From Impatiens glandulifera (Eukaryota > Streptophyta > Magnoliopsida > Ericales > Balsaminaceae), in assembly GCF_907164915.1 (NCBI RefSeq), contig NC_061866.1:40984320-41048319 (forward strand): a stretch of 64,000 nt of DNA, written 5' to 3'. The notes beneath the pieces were generated by a model. The model made no database searches. It saw only the letters and a program-made list of their open reading frames with translations, and was not told where the DNA came from. A program made the translations under genes and the position numbers. Positions 1-12,450 of this stretch are shown one piece after another. Every line of letters starts with the position of its first letter. Positions within the stretch are counted from its first letter, which is position 1.

Positions 1-1355
1 AACAGAAGTATCCATAATATTACAATTAAATTCAAATCTTTCAAAATTCTTAAATATTAAACTATTTTATGATAAAGATAAATAAAAGAGTGAATACATA
101 AATAGGTAATTAGCTGAAAAAAAAAAAAGGAAGAAAGATGGAATTGCTTTGCTTAAAGGAACATTAAAAAAAAGAGACGATGAAGAGGACACTTTCTCAA
201 CATATAAATAGATTTTTCTTAATTATTTTAAAATTTAATTATTAGGTTTAGAGTTAAGATTTAAAATAAATTAAATAATTTAATTATTAAAACATTAAAT
301 AAGCCTAATTGTGCCCTCTCACATAGAGGGGTAATTTTTTTTTTTTAATGATTACCTTCCTATTTCACGGGAGGGAGGGTAGGAGGACCTCAAAAGTTAT
401 AAGGGCAATCTTAATCCATGACCTAGTTTGCCTTACCTTTGCCTAATTGTTGTTCATACATTATATTCCTTGTTATCGAGTTCGTATTTTTCCATTTCTT
501 AACAATAAATGAAATAAAATTATTAGATTTGAAGTTATTTTTTCAATAAACAGTCACTCAAACATATTTTTTAGTTGAAATCTCTGTTATAGGTATCTTA
601 CCACTACTGGTCTATCACATTTGTTTATAATGTACGTAAATGATCAATTATTATTACACAAAACTTTTTCTAGTGTTGCTTATTAACCTTCAATTAATGA
701 TAATTTTTATTATCGCTCATAATATTTGTTAGAGATTCTTCTGTCACCGTTTGATTGATTTGTTCGACGTGCTCTACTTTATTATTTAAAGTTATATATA
801 TATTAGGAGTTTCATTAAAAAATTATTACAAAATTATTGATTTTTTTCATTAAAATTTTAATTATTACAAATTTATCGTATTATTAATATTTATATTTTA
901 ATTTAGTTGTTTTGATTTTGTTTTTATATATAATTTTTAGTTTTTTTAAAAGGAAAAAAATTATGTACATCCAAATTAAATGAAAATTTGGTGACATATC
1001 TAAAGTCTTATTTGATGTGGTTTATTCAGAATCATCCAAATAATTGTTTTATCAAGTTTTAAAGTCAATTGACAAAAATAAAAAGGTCGACCTTTTATTT
1101 TTTTTTACCTAGTTTGGATTTCAACTTAAATTTTAGAGTCGTATGAATAATAAAAAAATTATTTTTCACAATTTCTACTATTACTCATTTGTTTAGTTCA
1201 AATTAGAAACTTTTGTTTCCTCTTTATAATTGTTTTTTTTTTTCTTACAACAGAAAAATTGAAATATTAAAAGAGAAAAAAAAAATAATAACAAAACATA
1301 TTAAGTTCATTTAGTTGAGATATGACAATCACAATGACATTAACTTTTTCTCTAA
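1..1355. other. AT-rich spacer, no gene seen
   Basis: I see no coding region, RNA gene or element ends here. The stretch is A/T homopolymers and low-complexity DNA. Confidence 0.6.
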
Positions 1356-2011
1356 GACCATCTCCAACTCACAAACTCATTCTCAAACACAAAATGCAGT
1401 AAACGTCACTCACATCAAACAGTAATTCATCTCCAACCCAAAAACTCATTTCCAAACCCAAAAGAATATTCTTAAAATATTCCTTTCTTACACAAACATT
1501 TTAACTTTATTAATATTGTCTATATATTTATTAACTTTATATATTTAACCCGGCTCAATCTTTCAATAAAATTAATTATATATCACTACTTTATAATAAA
1601 TCAATAATATATTTAAATAAACCAACATATTATATAATAACAAACATTATTAATAAAAAAACACTTATAAACATAGATATAAAATAAATTAGATAAAATT
1701 TAAGTATAATAAATTTAATAATTTAATTATACATTTAGAAAAAAATATAATTTTGTATCTTAAGAGTAAAAAAACATAAATTAAATAATTAATTTACATG
1801 GAAAAAAATTAGAAGTAAAAAAATAAAAAGTGTGAGGGCCATTTTTTAAAAATGGCCAAAAATGGTGGTAATGAACCGTCAAAACGCAAATATGTGTCTG
1901 AACTGAAGAGAGAATGTTGATACGCATTATAGTTTTTCTTTTTGCCGGTGGGGTGGGTTGGAGGAGAAAAGGGCACGCATAATGGGTTATGCGTGCCGGT
2001 TGAAGTTGGTC
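1356..2011. mobile_element. PIF/Harbinger-like MITE, copy 1
   Basis: The ends are an imperfect inverted repeat: GACCATCTCCAAC on the left, and on the right GTTGAAGTTGGTC, whose complement is GACCAACTTCAAC. The element is flanked on both sides by TAA (1353-1355 and 2012-2014), the 3-bp target duplication expected of PIF/Harbinger elements. The first ~130 bp, with its 'atctccaaccca' and 'cagtaaac' stretches, match the element at 22484-23087. No transposase ORF is visible in the 656 bp, so it is non-autonomous. Confidence 0.7.
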
Positions 2012-2014
2012 TAA

Positions 2015-4410
2015 CATCCTCACAAATAAAAATTGGGAAGCAACAACAACAGTAAACTTGTCTTAAAAAAAATGTAAAACATTGAGAATAAAGACATTTT
2101 ATTAAAATATTTGCAATTTGATCTTAAATAGAAATGTAATTGATGATGACTAACATAACTTCCGACAAGATTTTTCGAAAAATAAATGAAAATCAATTTC
2201 AATGTGTTTTGTTCGAGTATGAAAAATTGGATTGGTTGATAAAAATACAGCTCCAATATTGTCGCATAAATAGATTGACGGAGATAATATAAGAATTTTT
2301 AGTTCTTTTGAGAAGTGATTGAAGTCAAAATAATTTTGTAGTCACATATACAAGTCTCACTATTCAGATTCAGTGCTGAGTGAATTATGACTTGTTATTT
2401 CTTAGATTTTCATAGAATAATGTTATCTCCTAGAAATATAATATTGTATCATTTCGTATATCGACGATAATCAAGACAACAAGCTCAATCTGCATTAAAA
2501 TATGAAATTAGTGTAAGGTTTGGAGTCGGACGAACATAAAAGCCATGAGAGGAGATTGACGAAGATAACCAAAATGTTGTGGTGGTAGATTGCATAAACT
2601 TACAAGCTCGATTTATTGCAAAGACAAAAAGAACTCTATCAATACTTCTAATAATATATATATAATAATAATATGATTACATAATTGTTCACAGTTCACA
2701 TTCATCTTGGGTTTGGACTTGTGAATATGAGCACAAAATATCATTAATGTATTTGGTTTGAGTTATTGACATGATAATCACGTGTCATATTAAGTTCTCC
2801 TCTAACAAAATTCAACACAAATTTTATCATACGAAATGTATAAAAAATATTAAATATAGACCCAAGAGCTCCAACCATATAAATTCAATAAATATTGTCC
2901 TAACCTCATTTAGTGAGTTAGGTAATGACTAAATCGTTAACTATAAAGTTGATAGAAAATATATATTATTACATATAAAAACTCATAACATTTAAATAAT
3001 CAATTTAGTTGATGTTGAATTATATAAAATAAATATGGCTAATTGTATAAATTTGAGAAAATAATTTATTTGGTATAAATTCAACTCCAAAAATAAAGAT
3101 ATAATATTATCAAACTAATTCAAATATTATTAAGTATTTAAAATTTAAATATTTTATTTGATTAATTCAATTTCTATATTAATATATTTAAATGATTAAA
3201 TATTTTAAATTCAATATTCAGATTTTAATTTTCAATTTTATGATACATTGTCTATAATTATATAAATTTAATGCCATTAAATGCTTATTTTCTTGATGAG
3301 AATTTCAATTGTAAAATAGGTCAAATTTTAAAAATTAAAATTCTATTCAAAACAATAATCATTTAAACTTTCAAGGTGACTTAAAAGATAAAAACTCATT
3401 TGAATTTGGTAACAATAACAATAAATTAAAATAAACTGAATAAATCAATAAAATATTTTCGAAATGATCTCTACCAAATGGTTGATAGTCAAAAAATTTA
3501 TTGTCCAAAGTTGACAACACTATACAAAGTTATTCTAAGAAATAACTAATCCATTTAGTTATATGATAATTAACATAAGTAAAAAAAAAAATATCTAAAT
3601 CATAAAAAAAATATGTGTAAGAAATCATTTAGCTAAAACATAAATAATTATTAATAACTATTTATTGGAAGAAAAAAAAAGGTGTTAGGATGTTTCGTGG
3701 TAAGGGTCTTCTGAATTCTTTTTGGTGACTAAATGAATATAATAATAATGTATTATTTTACTTTATATATTTTAAATTAAATTAAAAAATATAATAATTT
3801 TAGATGACAAATTAATAAAAACAAAAAAAGTATTTTGTTTATAGAATTCAAGTTGTAACAGGGCACAACAACTATTTTGCTAAATCAATGGACTAGTCCG
3901 CAAAAATAATAAATTGCTAATCATTATAAAATAATCAGTTGCAAATGCATATAGCTACATAAGATAACTTTAATTTTAATTTAAAATACATGATATGTTT
4001 TCAGTTACAAAATTAGTATTTTATTTAAATTTAATAAATAGTTTGACTTTAATTTAAAGACATATGTAGAGGGAATTAAATTTGTGATATTTAATTTATT
4101 TGAACTAAATAGTTGTAAATGTGTAATATATCATTCAAAATCATTTTATTTTAAATCTAAAATGCATTATTATTCTATTTAAAAATACAAAACAAAAATT
4201 AGTAAAACTTAAATATGCCAAATAGAAATACATAACATGTGTAGTTATGAATTTAAAAAGATAATGAAATAAAACATACCTTAAAGATTTTTTTATTGAT
4301 GTCAATAGGATACTACCTACAATTCTAGTTGTTTCCTAATTAAACAAAGATGAAGACCATCTCTTTTGACATCAAAACAATATTTTAAGGAGTTTCATTC
4401 GACAAAGAAA
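2015..4410. other. AT-rich spacer, no gene seen
   Basis: Only short, compositionally random ORFs occur. I recognise no domain, RNA gene or clear repeat boundary. Confidence 0.6.
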
Positions 4411-4418
4411 ATGATGTA

Positions 4419-5804
4419 TAAGGGTGTTCAACCGGCCGGTTAACCAGTTAAACGGTTCCGGTTAATACCGGTTTTGGCTTTTATTTTACAAACCGGTTAA
4501 CCGGCCGTTAATGGTATCGGTTTTACCGGTTCTTGTTCTACCGGTTTTGGTCGGTTCTGGCCGGTTAGCCGGGTTTAACCAGAAACCGATAATTCAATTT
4601 TTTTTAATTAAGTAATAAATTTATAAAATATATTTTTTAAAATTATTGTTTGCACTTTCTTATTATACTATTCTCCATTTTTTTTTTTGTCTATTATAAT
4701 ATATTATATTATTATTATTATTATTATATATAAATATATTATATTATAATAATATATTTTATTGATATATTTAGAAATATGTTATAATATATAATTTTAT
4801 TGTAATAATATAATGTATTTTATAGCTATTCTGTTAGGTTTTATATGTTCCTTGAGAAAATTCAAATTCATTATGTCGATTAGTCTTTGACCAAAACCAA
4901 GTATAAACAAATATGATAGAATCCCCTCCTCAACTGATAGAACGGGAAGTAAAATCGGTAAATTATAATTTATAACTTTAATTTTAGGTGTTTCTGTATT
5001 GGACATGTTGGAAAGAAAGTTAAAACATAAAGTGAAGGTTGAACTTTGAAGACATCAAATTTTAATTTGCTTAACTATTTTGATTTTGTTAATTTATAAT
5101 TCTTAAAAACAATTTTACATATTTTAATGAAATTATTTCAATTTATTTTTGTAAATTTTTGTAAAGATTAGAATGTTTTTAAAAATTATTTTATAAAAAT
5201 TATTTATGAAATAACTAATACAAATTATAAAATATGAAAATATATAATTAAATTATTACCGGTTTACCGGTTAAACCGTTAGAAAAAAATAAGGAAACCG
5301 AAAACCGAACCGTTTAACCGGTAAAAAACCGATTAACTGGAACCGCTAGAACCAGTTAACCAATAAATCGTTAAAATGAAACCGTTAAAACATAAAATGA
5401 AGGTGGAACTTTGAAGACATCAAATTTTAATTTGCTTAACTATTTTGATTTTTTTAATTTATAATTCTTAAAAACAATTTTACATATTTTAATGAAATTA
5501 TTTCAATTTATTTTTGTAATTTTTTTTTATAGATTATAATGTTTTTAAAAATTATTTTATAAAAATTATTTATGAAATAACTAATACAAATTATAAAATA
5601 TGAAAATATATAATTAAATTATTACCGGTTTACCGGTTAAACCGTTAGAAAAAAATAAGGAAACCGAAAATCGAACCGTTTAACCGGTAAAAAACCGATT
5701 AACTGGAACCGCTAGAGCCAGTTAACCAATAAACCGTTAAAATGAAACCGATTAACTATCGGTTCGATTGGGTTACCGGTTTTCTGGTTTTTTGCACCGC
5801 CCTA
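4419..5804. mobile_element. Non-autonomous hAT-type transposon
   Basis: An exact 8-bp duplication, ATGATGTA, flanks the element at 4411-4418 and 5805-5812. Eight base pairs is the hAT signature. The termini are TAAGGGTGTTCA on the left and, in complement, TAGGGCGGTGCA on the right. Both subterminal regions are crowded with ACCGGTT/AACCGG motifs in both orientations, at 4431-4590 and 5255-5780. Arrays of this kind are the usual transposase-binding regions of plant hAT elements. No hAT dimerisation domain is recognisable in the AT-rich interior. Confidence 0.85.
5019..5746. repeat. Tandem duplication inside the hAT element (2 x ~365 bp)
   Basis: The segment from about 5019 to 5383 recurs almost unchanged from about 5384 to 5746. 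Each copy starts with 'gttaaaacataaa' and ends in the CCGGTT-rich subterminal block, so the right end of the element carries a doubled binding-site array. Confidence 0.8.
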
Positions 5805-5812
5805 ATGATGTA

Positions 5813-6471
5813 CGTTGAACATGTTGAACATTTTTTTATTGTACTTTTTCCAACATTTACCATCATAATTTTTTTTTATAGATATGTTGTTGAAAAAGAG
5901 AGTTTTCTCGATAAAATAACAAAAACATCAACAACTATTATCTTTTTACTCATGTTTCTTCATTGGTTATTAATGACTTTCTATACCAACTTAAGATATA
6001 TTTAGACATCAATTATTCTTTGGAAGTAAGCAACAAAATGCATGATTGGGTGAGCTTACCCAAACTTTGCAACAACTTTACAATTCAATGCATCCTTTGT
6101 TGCACAAGCCGACATTATAAGCATTATCCTCCTCTTGCCCAACTTCAACTTTATTTTCTTCTTCATCCTTTTCTTCATTGACAATATTTGACGATTAACT
6201 TAAGATATTCTCAAACTCGGAAGTAACAAGTTTTTAAATATTTATCGCAGTTAATCCCATAAAAATTGTTATCATTCTATCTCCAATTAACTTTGTTACA
6301 ATTGTCCTCTTCATTTCATTACATAACAAAACTTTGAAAAAAAAAATGAGAATTATCACAATCTCATTATTACAAGGTGTCAATCTCTAACTCATGTTTC
6401 CTCATTTAGACCCTCCTCGACCGACTCAATACTACTATTGGGATGCTTATTCAAAGGTACGCCATTCATAA
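5813..6471. other. Spacer, no gene seen
   Basis: Two small overlapping ORFs near 5742-6181 start inside the hAT element or are AT-rich and featureless. I do not consider them genes. Confidence 0.5.
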
Positions 6472-6760
6472 CCTCATAGGCCCCATTTGTTTGGTAGGTC
6501 ATCTAAATAAATCAACAATTACATGCATGCATGTGCATCTAGAGCCATATTTCTGTTAGGGTGGCCTCATAGGATCCATTTGTTTGGTTTTGGTAGGCCA
6601 TCCAAACAAACCAACAATTACATGCATGCATGTACATTTAGAGCTAGATTTACATTAGGGTACTGGTCTCATATATAGGACCCAATTGTTTGGTAGGTCA
6701 TCCAAACAAACCAACAATTACATGCATGCATGTGCATTTAGAGCCAGATTTACGTTAAGG
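6472..6760. repeat. Three-copy tandem repeat, ~95-100 bp unit
   Basis: Three consecutive copies begin near 6472, 6565 and 6667. Each contains 'ttgtttgg', 'caacaattacatgcatgcatg' interrupted by small changes, and 'tagagc'. The TGCATGCATG core is a perfect palindrome in each copy. Copies 2 and 3 resemble each other more than copy 1. Confidence 0.8.
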
Positions 6761-7616
6761 CTGAGTTGTGCTTAAATCCGTCCTAATTTTTTGAACAATA
6801 AGATGTAATGACTCATTAATTTCACTTTTTTTTCAATAATGTTTCTCTAATTAAAAATAAAATAAAACTCACACTCATTTACTCGTTTCATCAATTTTTT
6901 TCCTTTATTTTTTTCAAGCCCATTTCAGTTCTAATTTCTGGATCCGTCCTTGTGTGCATAAATATCCGATATTCATTTTCTGGTCAGGGTATAGAATGTT
7001 GTGTTAGCTTCTTTCAAATAATAGTTTAGTTTTAAAAAGAAAATTAAAAAAATTGAAACTTATCCATTTACATTCTTGAAGCTATGTTTGATTCTCTTTG
7101 AAACTTTATATTTTGACTAAGTGCATTTATTTTGAGTTGGTGTTTGATTCTAGCTCCTGAAAACTCTACAATTTGAGAAAGTCCATTTATCTTGACATGA
7201 TGTTTGGTTCAACTTGATACTTGACAATTTGAGCAATTATATTTATATTTTAGGTGGTGTTTATTTTGACTTTAAACTTTACCATTTAAGTAAACTCTAT
7301 TTATATTGAACTAACTTTTTATTCTACTTGAAACTTAATTTGAGAAAGCCCATTTAATTGAAATTGCTTAATTTGCCTACTTTTCATTAACTATGTGTAG
7401 TTAAGATTCAAATTTGCAAAAATGATTATCTAACGTGTCTAATAATCCAGCACCGATGATTGCCTAACATGCTTAAGAACTTAGATTAGAGATTAATTCA
7501 ATTTACAAAGAATGCTAATTTGACCACTCCTCTTAATTCCTTATGTTAGGTTTATTTAATATCAAGGATTAAGTGTAACTAATTATTTAGTTTCTTTAAT
7601 GCTTAATTAAACTAAC
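6761..7616. other. Spacer with degenerate direct repeats
   Basis: Around 7080-7350 a loosely repeated phrase (about 55-60 bp, containing 'gtttgattc' and 'aatttgagaaa' variants) recurs about four times in diverged form. No gene is seen. Confidence 0.4.
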
Positions 7617-7624
7617 TAGTAGCT

Positions 7625-8270
7625 AGGGGCGAGCATTGGGTGGATTAATCCGTAATTCGAGCCGAATTATTAATTCAGATTAAATATTTTGGATTTGATT
7701 AAGATTGAATCGGATTGTGATCGGATCAGATTGAATTAGAATTATCCAAATTATTCAAACTATCTAAATAAGAATATATATTTTTGAATTATTTTTCTTT
7801 AAATTACCTTTCAGCTTAATATAATATATTTTATTTATTTCTGCATATTTTAGTGAACAAGAATTTATTTATTATGTTTTTTAAGATTCAAATTATAAAC
7901 AAAAAAAAAATAATTATAACATTAAATTTTTTATATTTTTTTATAATTAAACATTAAATAATAAAATGAAGTAATTATATTTTTTTAAACCAAGAGAATA
8001 TTTGTTGTACTAATCCGAAATCCGAATTGTAAAATTGGATTAACTATTTCGGTTTGAAGAATAATCCAACTAATTTAAAATTATTAAATAATTTAAGTTA
8101 ACATTTACACATATATGTATTTTTAGTTTGGATTATCTAAATCATATTCAATCCAATCCATATTCGATCCGTATTAATTAGTAATATGGTTTGGATTATG
8201 AATTGTATAAATTTAGTTTGAATTTATTACAAATTAAACAAAACGGATTGACCTGTTTGTTCACTCCTAT
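7625..8270. mobile_element. hAT-type MITE
   Basis: The 8-bp duplication TAGTAGCT flanks the element at 7617-7624 and 8271-8278. The left end begins AGGGGCGAGCA. The right end, in complement, begins ATAGGAGTGAACA, so the inverted repeats match with a one-base offset. Subterminal 'ggattaatccg' and 'atccaatccat' type motifs occur on both sides. There is no ORF in the 646 bp. Confidence 0.75.
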
Positions 8271-8278
8271 TAGTAGCT

Positions 8279-9116
8279 ACCTAAGCTAACATGCAAATAT
8301 CCACGTTTCTTCAAAGATTTGGAAATCAGTCCCATAAATTTTGACACCAGCACAACCATAACCGTTATAACATAATTTGAAAAGCGGGTCGATTTTATAA
8401 TTTACCCAATTTCCATCCAGATGATATTGCAATTTATAATGACATCATTATTATAATTGCACCATGGTGTGATAAATATAGAACTTTATTGTGCATATGT
8501 GAACTGTAAAAATAATTAAATTAGATTTGTTGTTTAAAAATGATATAACTTTTGAGACTTTTTTATTTATTTAGAAAGTTATCATATTCCAACAGCAATA
8601 CTACTAACCCTTATTTCATTTCATTACATTTTTTTACTTCTGAATTTGTTTTTATGATATGTAATTATTATTTTTATGTAATGAACTAATAATAAAAAAA
8701 ATGTGGAAGAAGAAGCTAATTTTTTAGCCCAAAAGTCTCTTTTTTAAATGAGTCCAAGGTCCAAACAATGCGTACTATAAATATGAAATGTTTGTTGGGC
8801 TGGGCCCATGATAAAAAAGAATGAATACCATATTACCATCTTTTGCAAATTTATTTTTAATATTTATTTGGCAAAGTATTTATGTGCCTTCTTTAAGTAA
8901 ACATAATATTTGAATCACTTTTTGTTACTTAAGTTATGTTAGTGAAGTTATCAAATATATTTTTCTTATCAAACATTCATTTACTAAAATATGATTTGAA
9001 TGTGTAAGATTGAATTTAAAAAGGAACAAACATGCTTAGCAATAACATTATGTAGACAAATTTTTTAGCTCAATAGTATAGATAATAATATTTATACGAG
9101 GAGTGATAGAGAGAGA
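8279..9116. other. Spacer, no gene seen
   Basis: AT-rich sequence without recognisable coding or element structure. Confidence 0.5.
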
Positions 9117-9253
9117 AAATTTGGTGAGGGAATGATTTGGCATCACCTTCATTGGTTGGAAAATGTAAAAGTGGAGAGAAGGGAGAAAAAAAAGAAATTA
9201 TTTGATTTTTTCAGCGAATAAAATTATGCCAAGTTATTTCCTCACCAAATTCC
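9117..9253. repeat. Inverted repeat, possible small MITE core
   Basis: An arm of about 27 bp at 9117-9143 (AATTTGGTGAGG...TTGGCAT) is repeated in inverse orientation at 9226-9253. I could not define flanking target duplications, so the outer limits are unknown. Confidence 0.5.
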
Positions 9254-9885
9254 CCCACCTAGTCATTTCTCTATTTATACAGATTGGAATCGATCGGTAT
9301 AAACCATTTTTTTTTACCAGCGTCTCTTCAGAACCTATATAAACAAGAACAAACAATATTTTGTTTGTTGGATAGCTCTTTGATTAGGTTGAATTTTGAA
9401 ATACTCTCCAAGATATTATTTATTTAATTTTGATCTTATTTAAAAGAATGTTAAATTATTTAGTTTAGTTATAAGCTTACTTTTGTTTATTTCATAAAAT
9501 AATGTTACATTAATTTAATTTTAAAATTCTTAATATATTTTTTATATCAAAACATACCATATATGATTGGTTCTTCTTATTCGAGTTTTTTTAAATAACC
9601 TAGATTATTTAGAAAAAAATAATTAATAGTAATATTGTAAATATGTAAATTTTTTGATAAAATAATTTGAAGAATATTAATATATAATAATAAAATAAAA
9701 AAATAAATATATTTTAATATTTTGGTTAAAAATTAAAGACATATTAATAAACTAGAAAGAATAAAATAATATTTGATTATATTGAATTATTTAATTAATT
9801 TAAAACATAGAAACTTAAGTCAAACTATATAAAAAAGTGAAGGACTTAAATATTATTTTACCCGAACAGATACTATAGTCATATA
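9254..9885. other. Spacer, no gene seen
   Basis: Very AT-rich sequence with nothing recognisable. Confidence 0.5.
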
Positions 9886-10103
9886 AATTCGAAGACCACG
9901 TGGATTCGAATATAGACACGTAGGCATCGTTCCTTTCCATGCATAATGACACGTGGATGTATTTTTGCCACAAACGTATTCTCATGAATTCTTTTATATA
10001 TTTAAATTAAAAGATTAATTTAAGGTTGTCTTGCTTGCTTGAGATATTTATTTTGAGGTGGGAGATATTTTCAATTTCTTTATTTATTAATAATACACAC
10101 TTA

Positions 10104-10330
10104 GGGCTGGTTTGATTTTTGAGTTTTTTAAGATATTTTTTAAATTAAGTAATTTAAGGTTGAATGATATTAATATAGAGTGATTTTAGAGAGCAAAAAT
10201 TTGGTGTCATAAATGATATAAAAAATGATATGTCAACGTGATTGAATTTGGAAAATAAAATTTCTCTCTAATATTAGATTTAAGATATAAAAAATCCAAA
10301 ATTAAAAAAAAAAAAACAATCAAACAGATT
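10104..10330. mobile_element. Tourist-like MITE (first of an adjacent pair)
   Basis: The left end is GGGCTGGTTTGATT; the right end, in complement, is AATCTGTTTGATTG. TTA flanks both sides (10101-10103 and 10331-10333), consistent with a PIF/Harbinger target duplication. There is no ORF. Confidence 0.6.
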
Positions 10331-10333
10331 TTA

Positions 10334-10578
10334 GGTCTTGTTTGGTTAAATACCTCCAATCCCAAAAACATTTTTTCACTTCTCTTATCTCACATCATTC
10401 AATTTATTAATCAATATATTCTCCTTTTTAAAATTATTATTTTTTATTTTTTTATTATATATTAATATCTTTTAAATTTTTTTATAAAAAATATATTTTA
10501 TTTACTTAAAATTATCATCCATCATTATTTTCAAATAATCCGAATTATAATTGTATACCAAATCCGAACAAGCCCCTC
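10334..10578. mobile_element. Tourist-like MITE (second of an adjacent pair)
   Basis: The left end is GGTCTTGTTTGG; the right end, in complement, is GAGGGGCTTGTTCGG. It is flanked by TTA at 10331-10333, shared with the previous MITE, and by TTA at 10579-10581. Confidence 0.55.
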
Positions 10579-10780
10579 TTAGTTTGAATTATCGAAATTT
10601 CGGCATAAATAAGAAGGAGAGAGAATTATGGATAAGAGACATGGTGGGTCCTACGTCACTTTAAAATCATAACTGTGGGTCCATTCTTAATTTAAGGTCG
10701 GTCTATGCCCGTGCACGGGAAATCCACGTGACATCCCAATATCCTTTGTACGTTACGACGTCATTTACACTCTATCTGTA

Positions 10781-11984
10781 GACAAAAAAAAAAAAAAAAA
10801 AAAAAAAGTTATAAATTAAAGTATTTTGACTTTTATTTTCAATTAATCCGTAAAAATCCATCAATAAGGGATATTATAATTTCTCACAAATTTAATATAA
10901 TATAAAAAATAATATTAAGTTGGCAACAAAAAAAAATTGTTATGAGAATTAAATTTTAGCACATATATGTTATTTGAGTTATTGTAATGAGATAGAGAAT
11001 TTTGTGATTTCTTAATAAGATATTTTTATTTGTTAATTTCTTAGTTTACTAAAAAAAAACTTATATATATATTAACTTATAATTAAGATGTTATTTCTTA
11101 AGTCTATATTTAACACATTACTTAAGTTTCAAACATTTATATATTTGACATATTAGTTATTGAAAATAATTACTACTGTCTAGTTATTATTGAGTTTGAT
11201 GTTATACACATATAACATCAAATAAACACATAATTTACACCCAATAAAATGAGAGTTTGTTAGTTTTTCCTTCAAAGTAATAATAGGAAAAGTTAAAACA
11301 TTTTTTTCTCTAGTTTACCATGTCTTAATTAATTACTTGATCCTCCAAGGTGTATTCATTCTTCCATTTCAATAATTACTAACTTCAAAAAGTATAAAAA
11401 TAGTTTATCTATTTTGTACACCCCAATTTATCATGCTAGAAGGAGAATACTAAAAATAATATTGATAAATGGTTTTAACACTTAATCCTCACATCTTCAT
11501 TACAAATCAAGCCCAATTTCAATATTACCTCAATTATCTAATATGATTGTTAAGTTTAGTTAGTAACAAACACATATATTCTCGGATTGCCTCAATTTTT
11601 GTCTCATAAAAGGAACTTATACACATATTGTTATGGTCGCAACCAAATCGCATATCGAATTCATTCGATATGACCCACAATCATAATTCTCACTTTCAAT
11701 CGAATTGGTTACATTCTACAAACTATTTTTTTATCACGTAAACTACCCTAATGAGTTTTATATTACATGTTTAATAAATTTATTAGAACTTGTAGAATTC
11801 AAAACAACATAGGATTTAGAAGGTAGGGTTAATTAGCTTCATTTTTTTTTCATTGGTTTTTTTTTTCTTTCACATTTTTAATTGTTTAGTTGATTGGTTA
11901 CAAATACAACTTCTTCTAAGGTAAATACCTTCATTGCTAAGAAAACATTAAAAAAAAAGAAAAAAAAAGCAAGAGCAACGTGTA
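10781..11984. other. Spacer with a 23-bp poly(A) run
   Basis: A poly(A) tract at about 10784-10806 is followed by AT-rich DNA. If block A once preceded a second CCD4 copy, it would lie here, but no carotenoid-oxygenase coding remnant is visible. Confidence 0.5.
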
Positions 11985-12450
11985 TGGGATCCGAATCACC
12001 GACAAGGACACGTAGGTACTAAGGACACGTAGGTACTATTCCCTCTTATACTAATATGACACGTGTAATCATTGCCCGAAACGTGTTTTCATAATTTTAT
12101 CTAAATTCTATATGTTTAATTTTGTTTTATTAATTGATCATAACTAAATAACTTATTCAATGAAATTATCTTAATAACTTACTTATTTAAGAAAGTGTAA
12201 TTATTTATTGGAGTTTATAAACTTATAATGAATCAAAGTAAACCCTAAAATATCTACATGAGTAGAAAACAGCTGCGTAAACAACCAAAATTGAATAAAA
12301 AAAACTTTGGGAAGTGAAATTATGGGTCCTACAACATTTTCATATCTCAATTATGGGTCCATTCAAAATATCATAATGACGGTCGAATAACAACATAAAA
12401 GCTCACATGGCAAGTATGGCCCACTCTCCTTAACGACGTCGTTTTACTAT
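11985..12450 (+). promoter_or_regulatory. Upstream block B: ACGT/G-box cluster 5' of CCD4
   Basis: An 18-bp phrase with GGACACGTAGGTACTA occurs twice in tandem (about 12004-12037). ACACGTGT follows near 12060, AAACGTG near 12082 and AACGACGTCGTT near 12436. These are ACGT-core motifs of the kind bound by bZIP/bHLH factors in plants. The block lies 0.65-1.1 kb upstream of the CCD4 start. Responsiveness to ABA, light or stress is inferred from the motif class only. Confidence 0.45.

Larger units (their letters stand above)
9886..10780 (+). promoter_or_regulatory. Upstream block A: relic duplicate of the CCD4 upstream region
   Basis: This block aligns in the same order with 11985-12450. Shared landmarks are GACACGTAGG, TGACACGTG, AAACGTATT/AAACGTGTT, TGGGTCCTA, GGGTCCATTC and GACGTC. 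It holds several ACGT-core (G-box/ABRE-like) sites: CCACGTGG near 9897, ACACGTGG near 9949 and CCACGTGA near 10724. Two MITEs at 10104-10578 account for most of its extra length relative to the second copy. That it regulates the gene is inference. Confidence 0.5.

Noticed and set aside
1781..2256. Two overlapping minus-strand ORFs near the first MITE
   Set aside because: Low-complexity, phenylalanine-rich translations without motifs. The first lies within the MITE.
11000..11984. A second CCD4 gene remnant downstream of upstream block A
   Set aside because: No carotenoid-oxygenase motif in any frame; only the upstream region appears duplicated.
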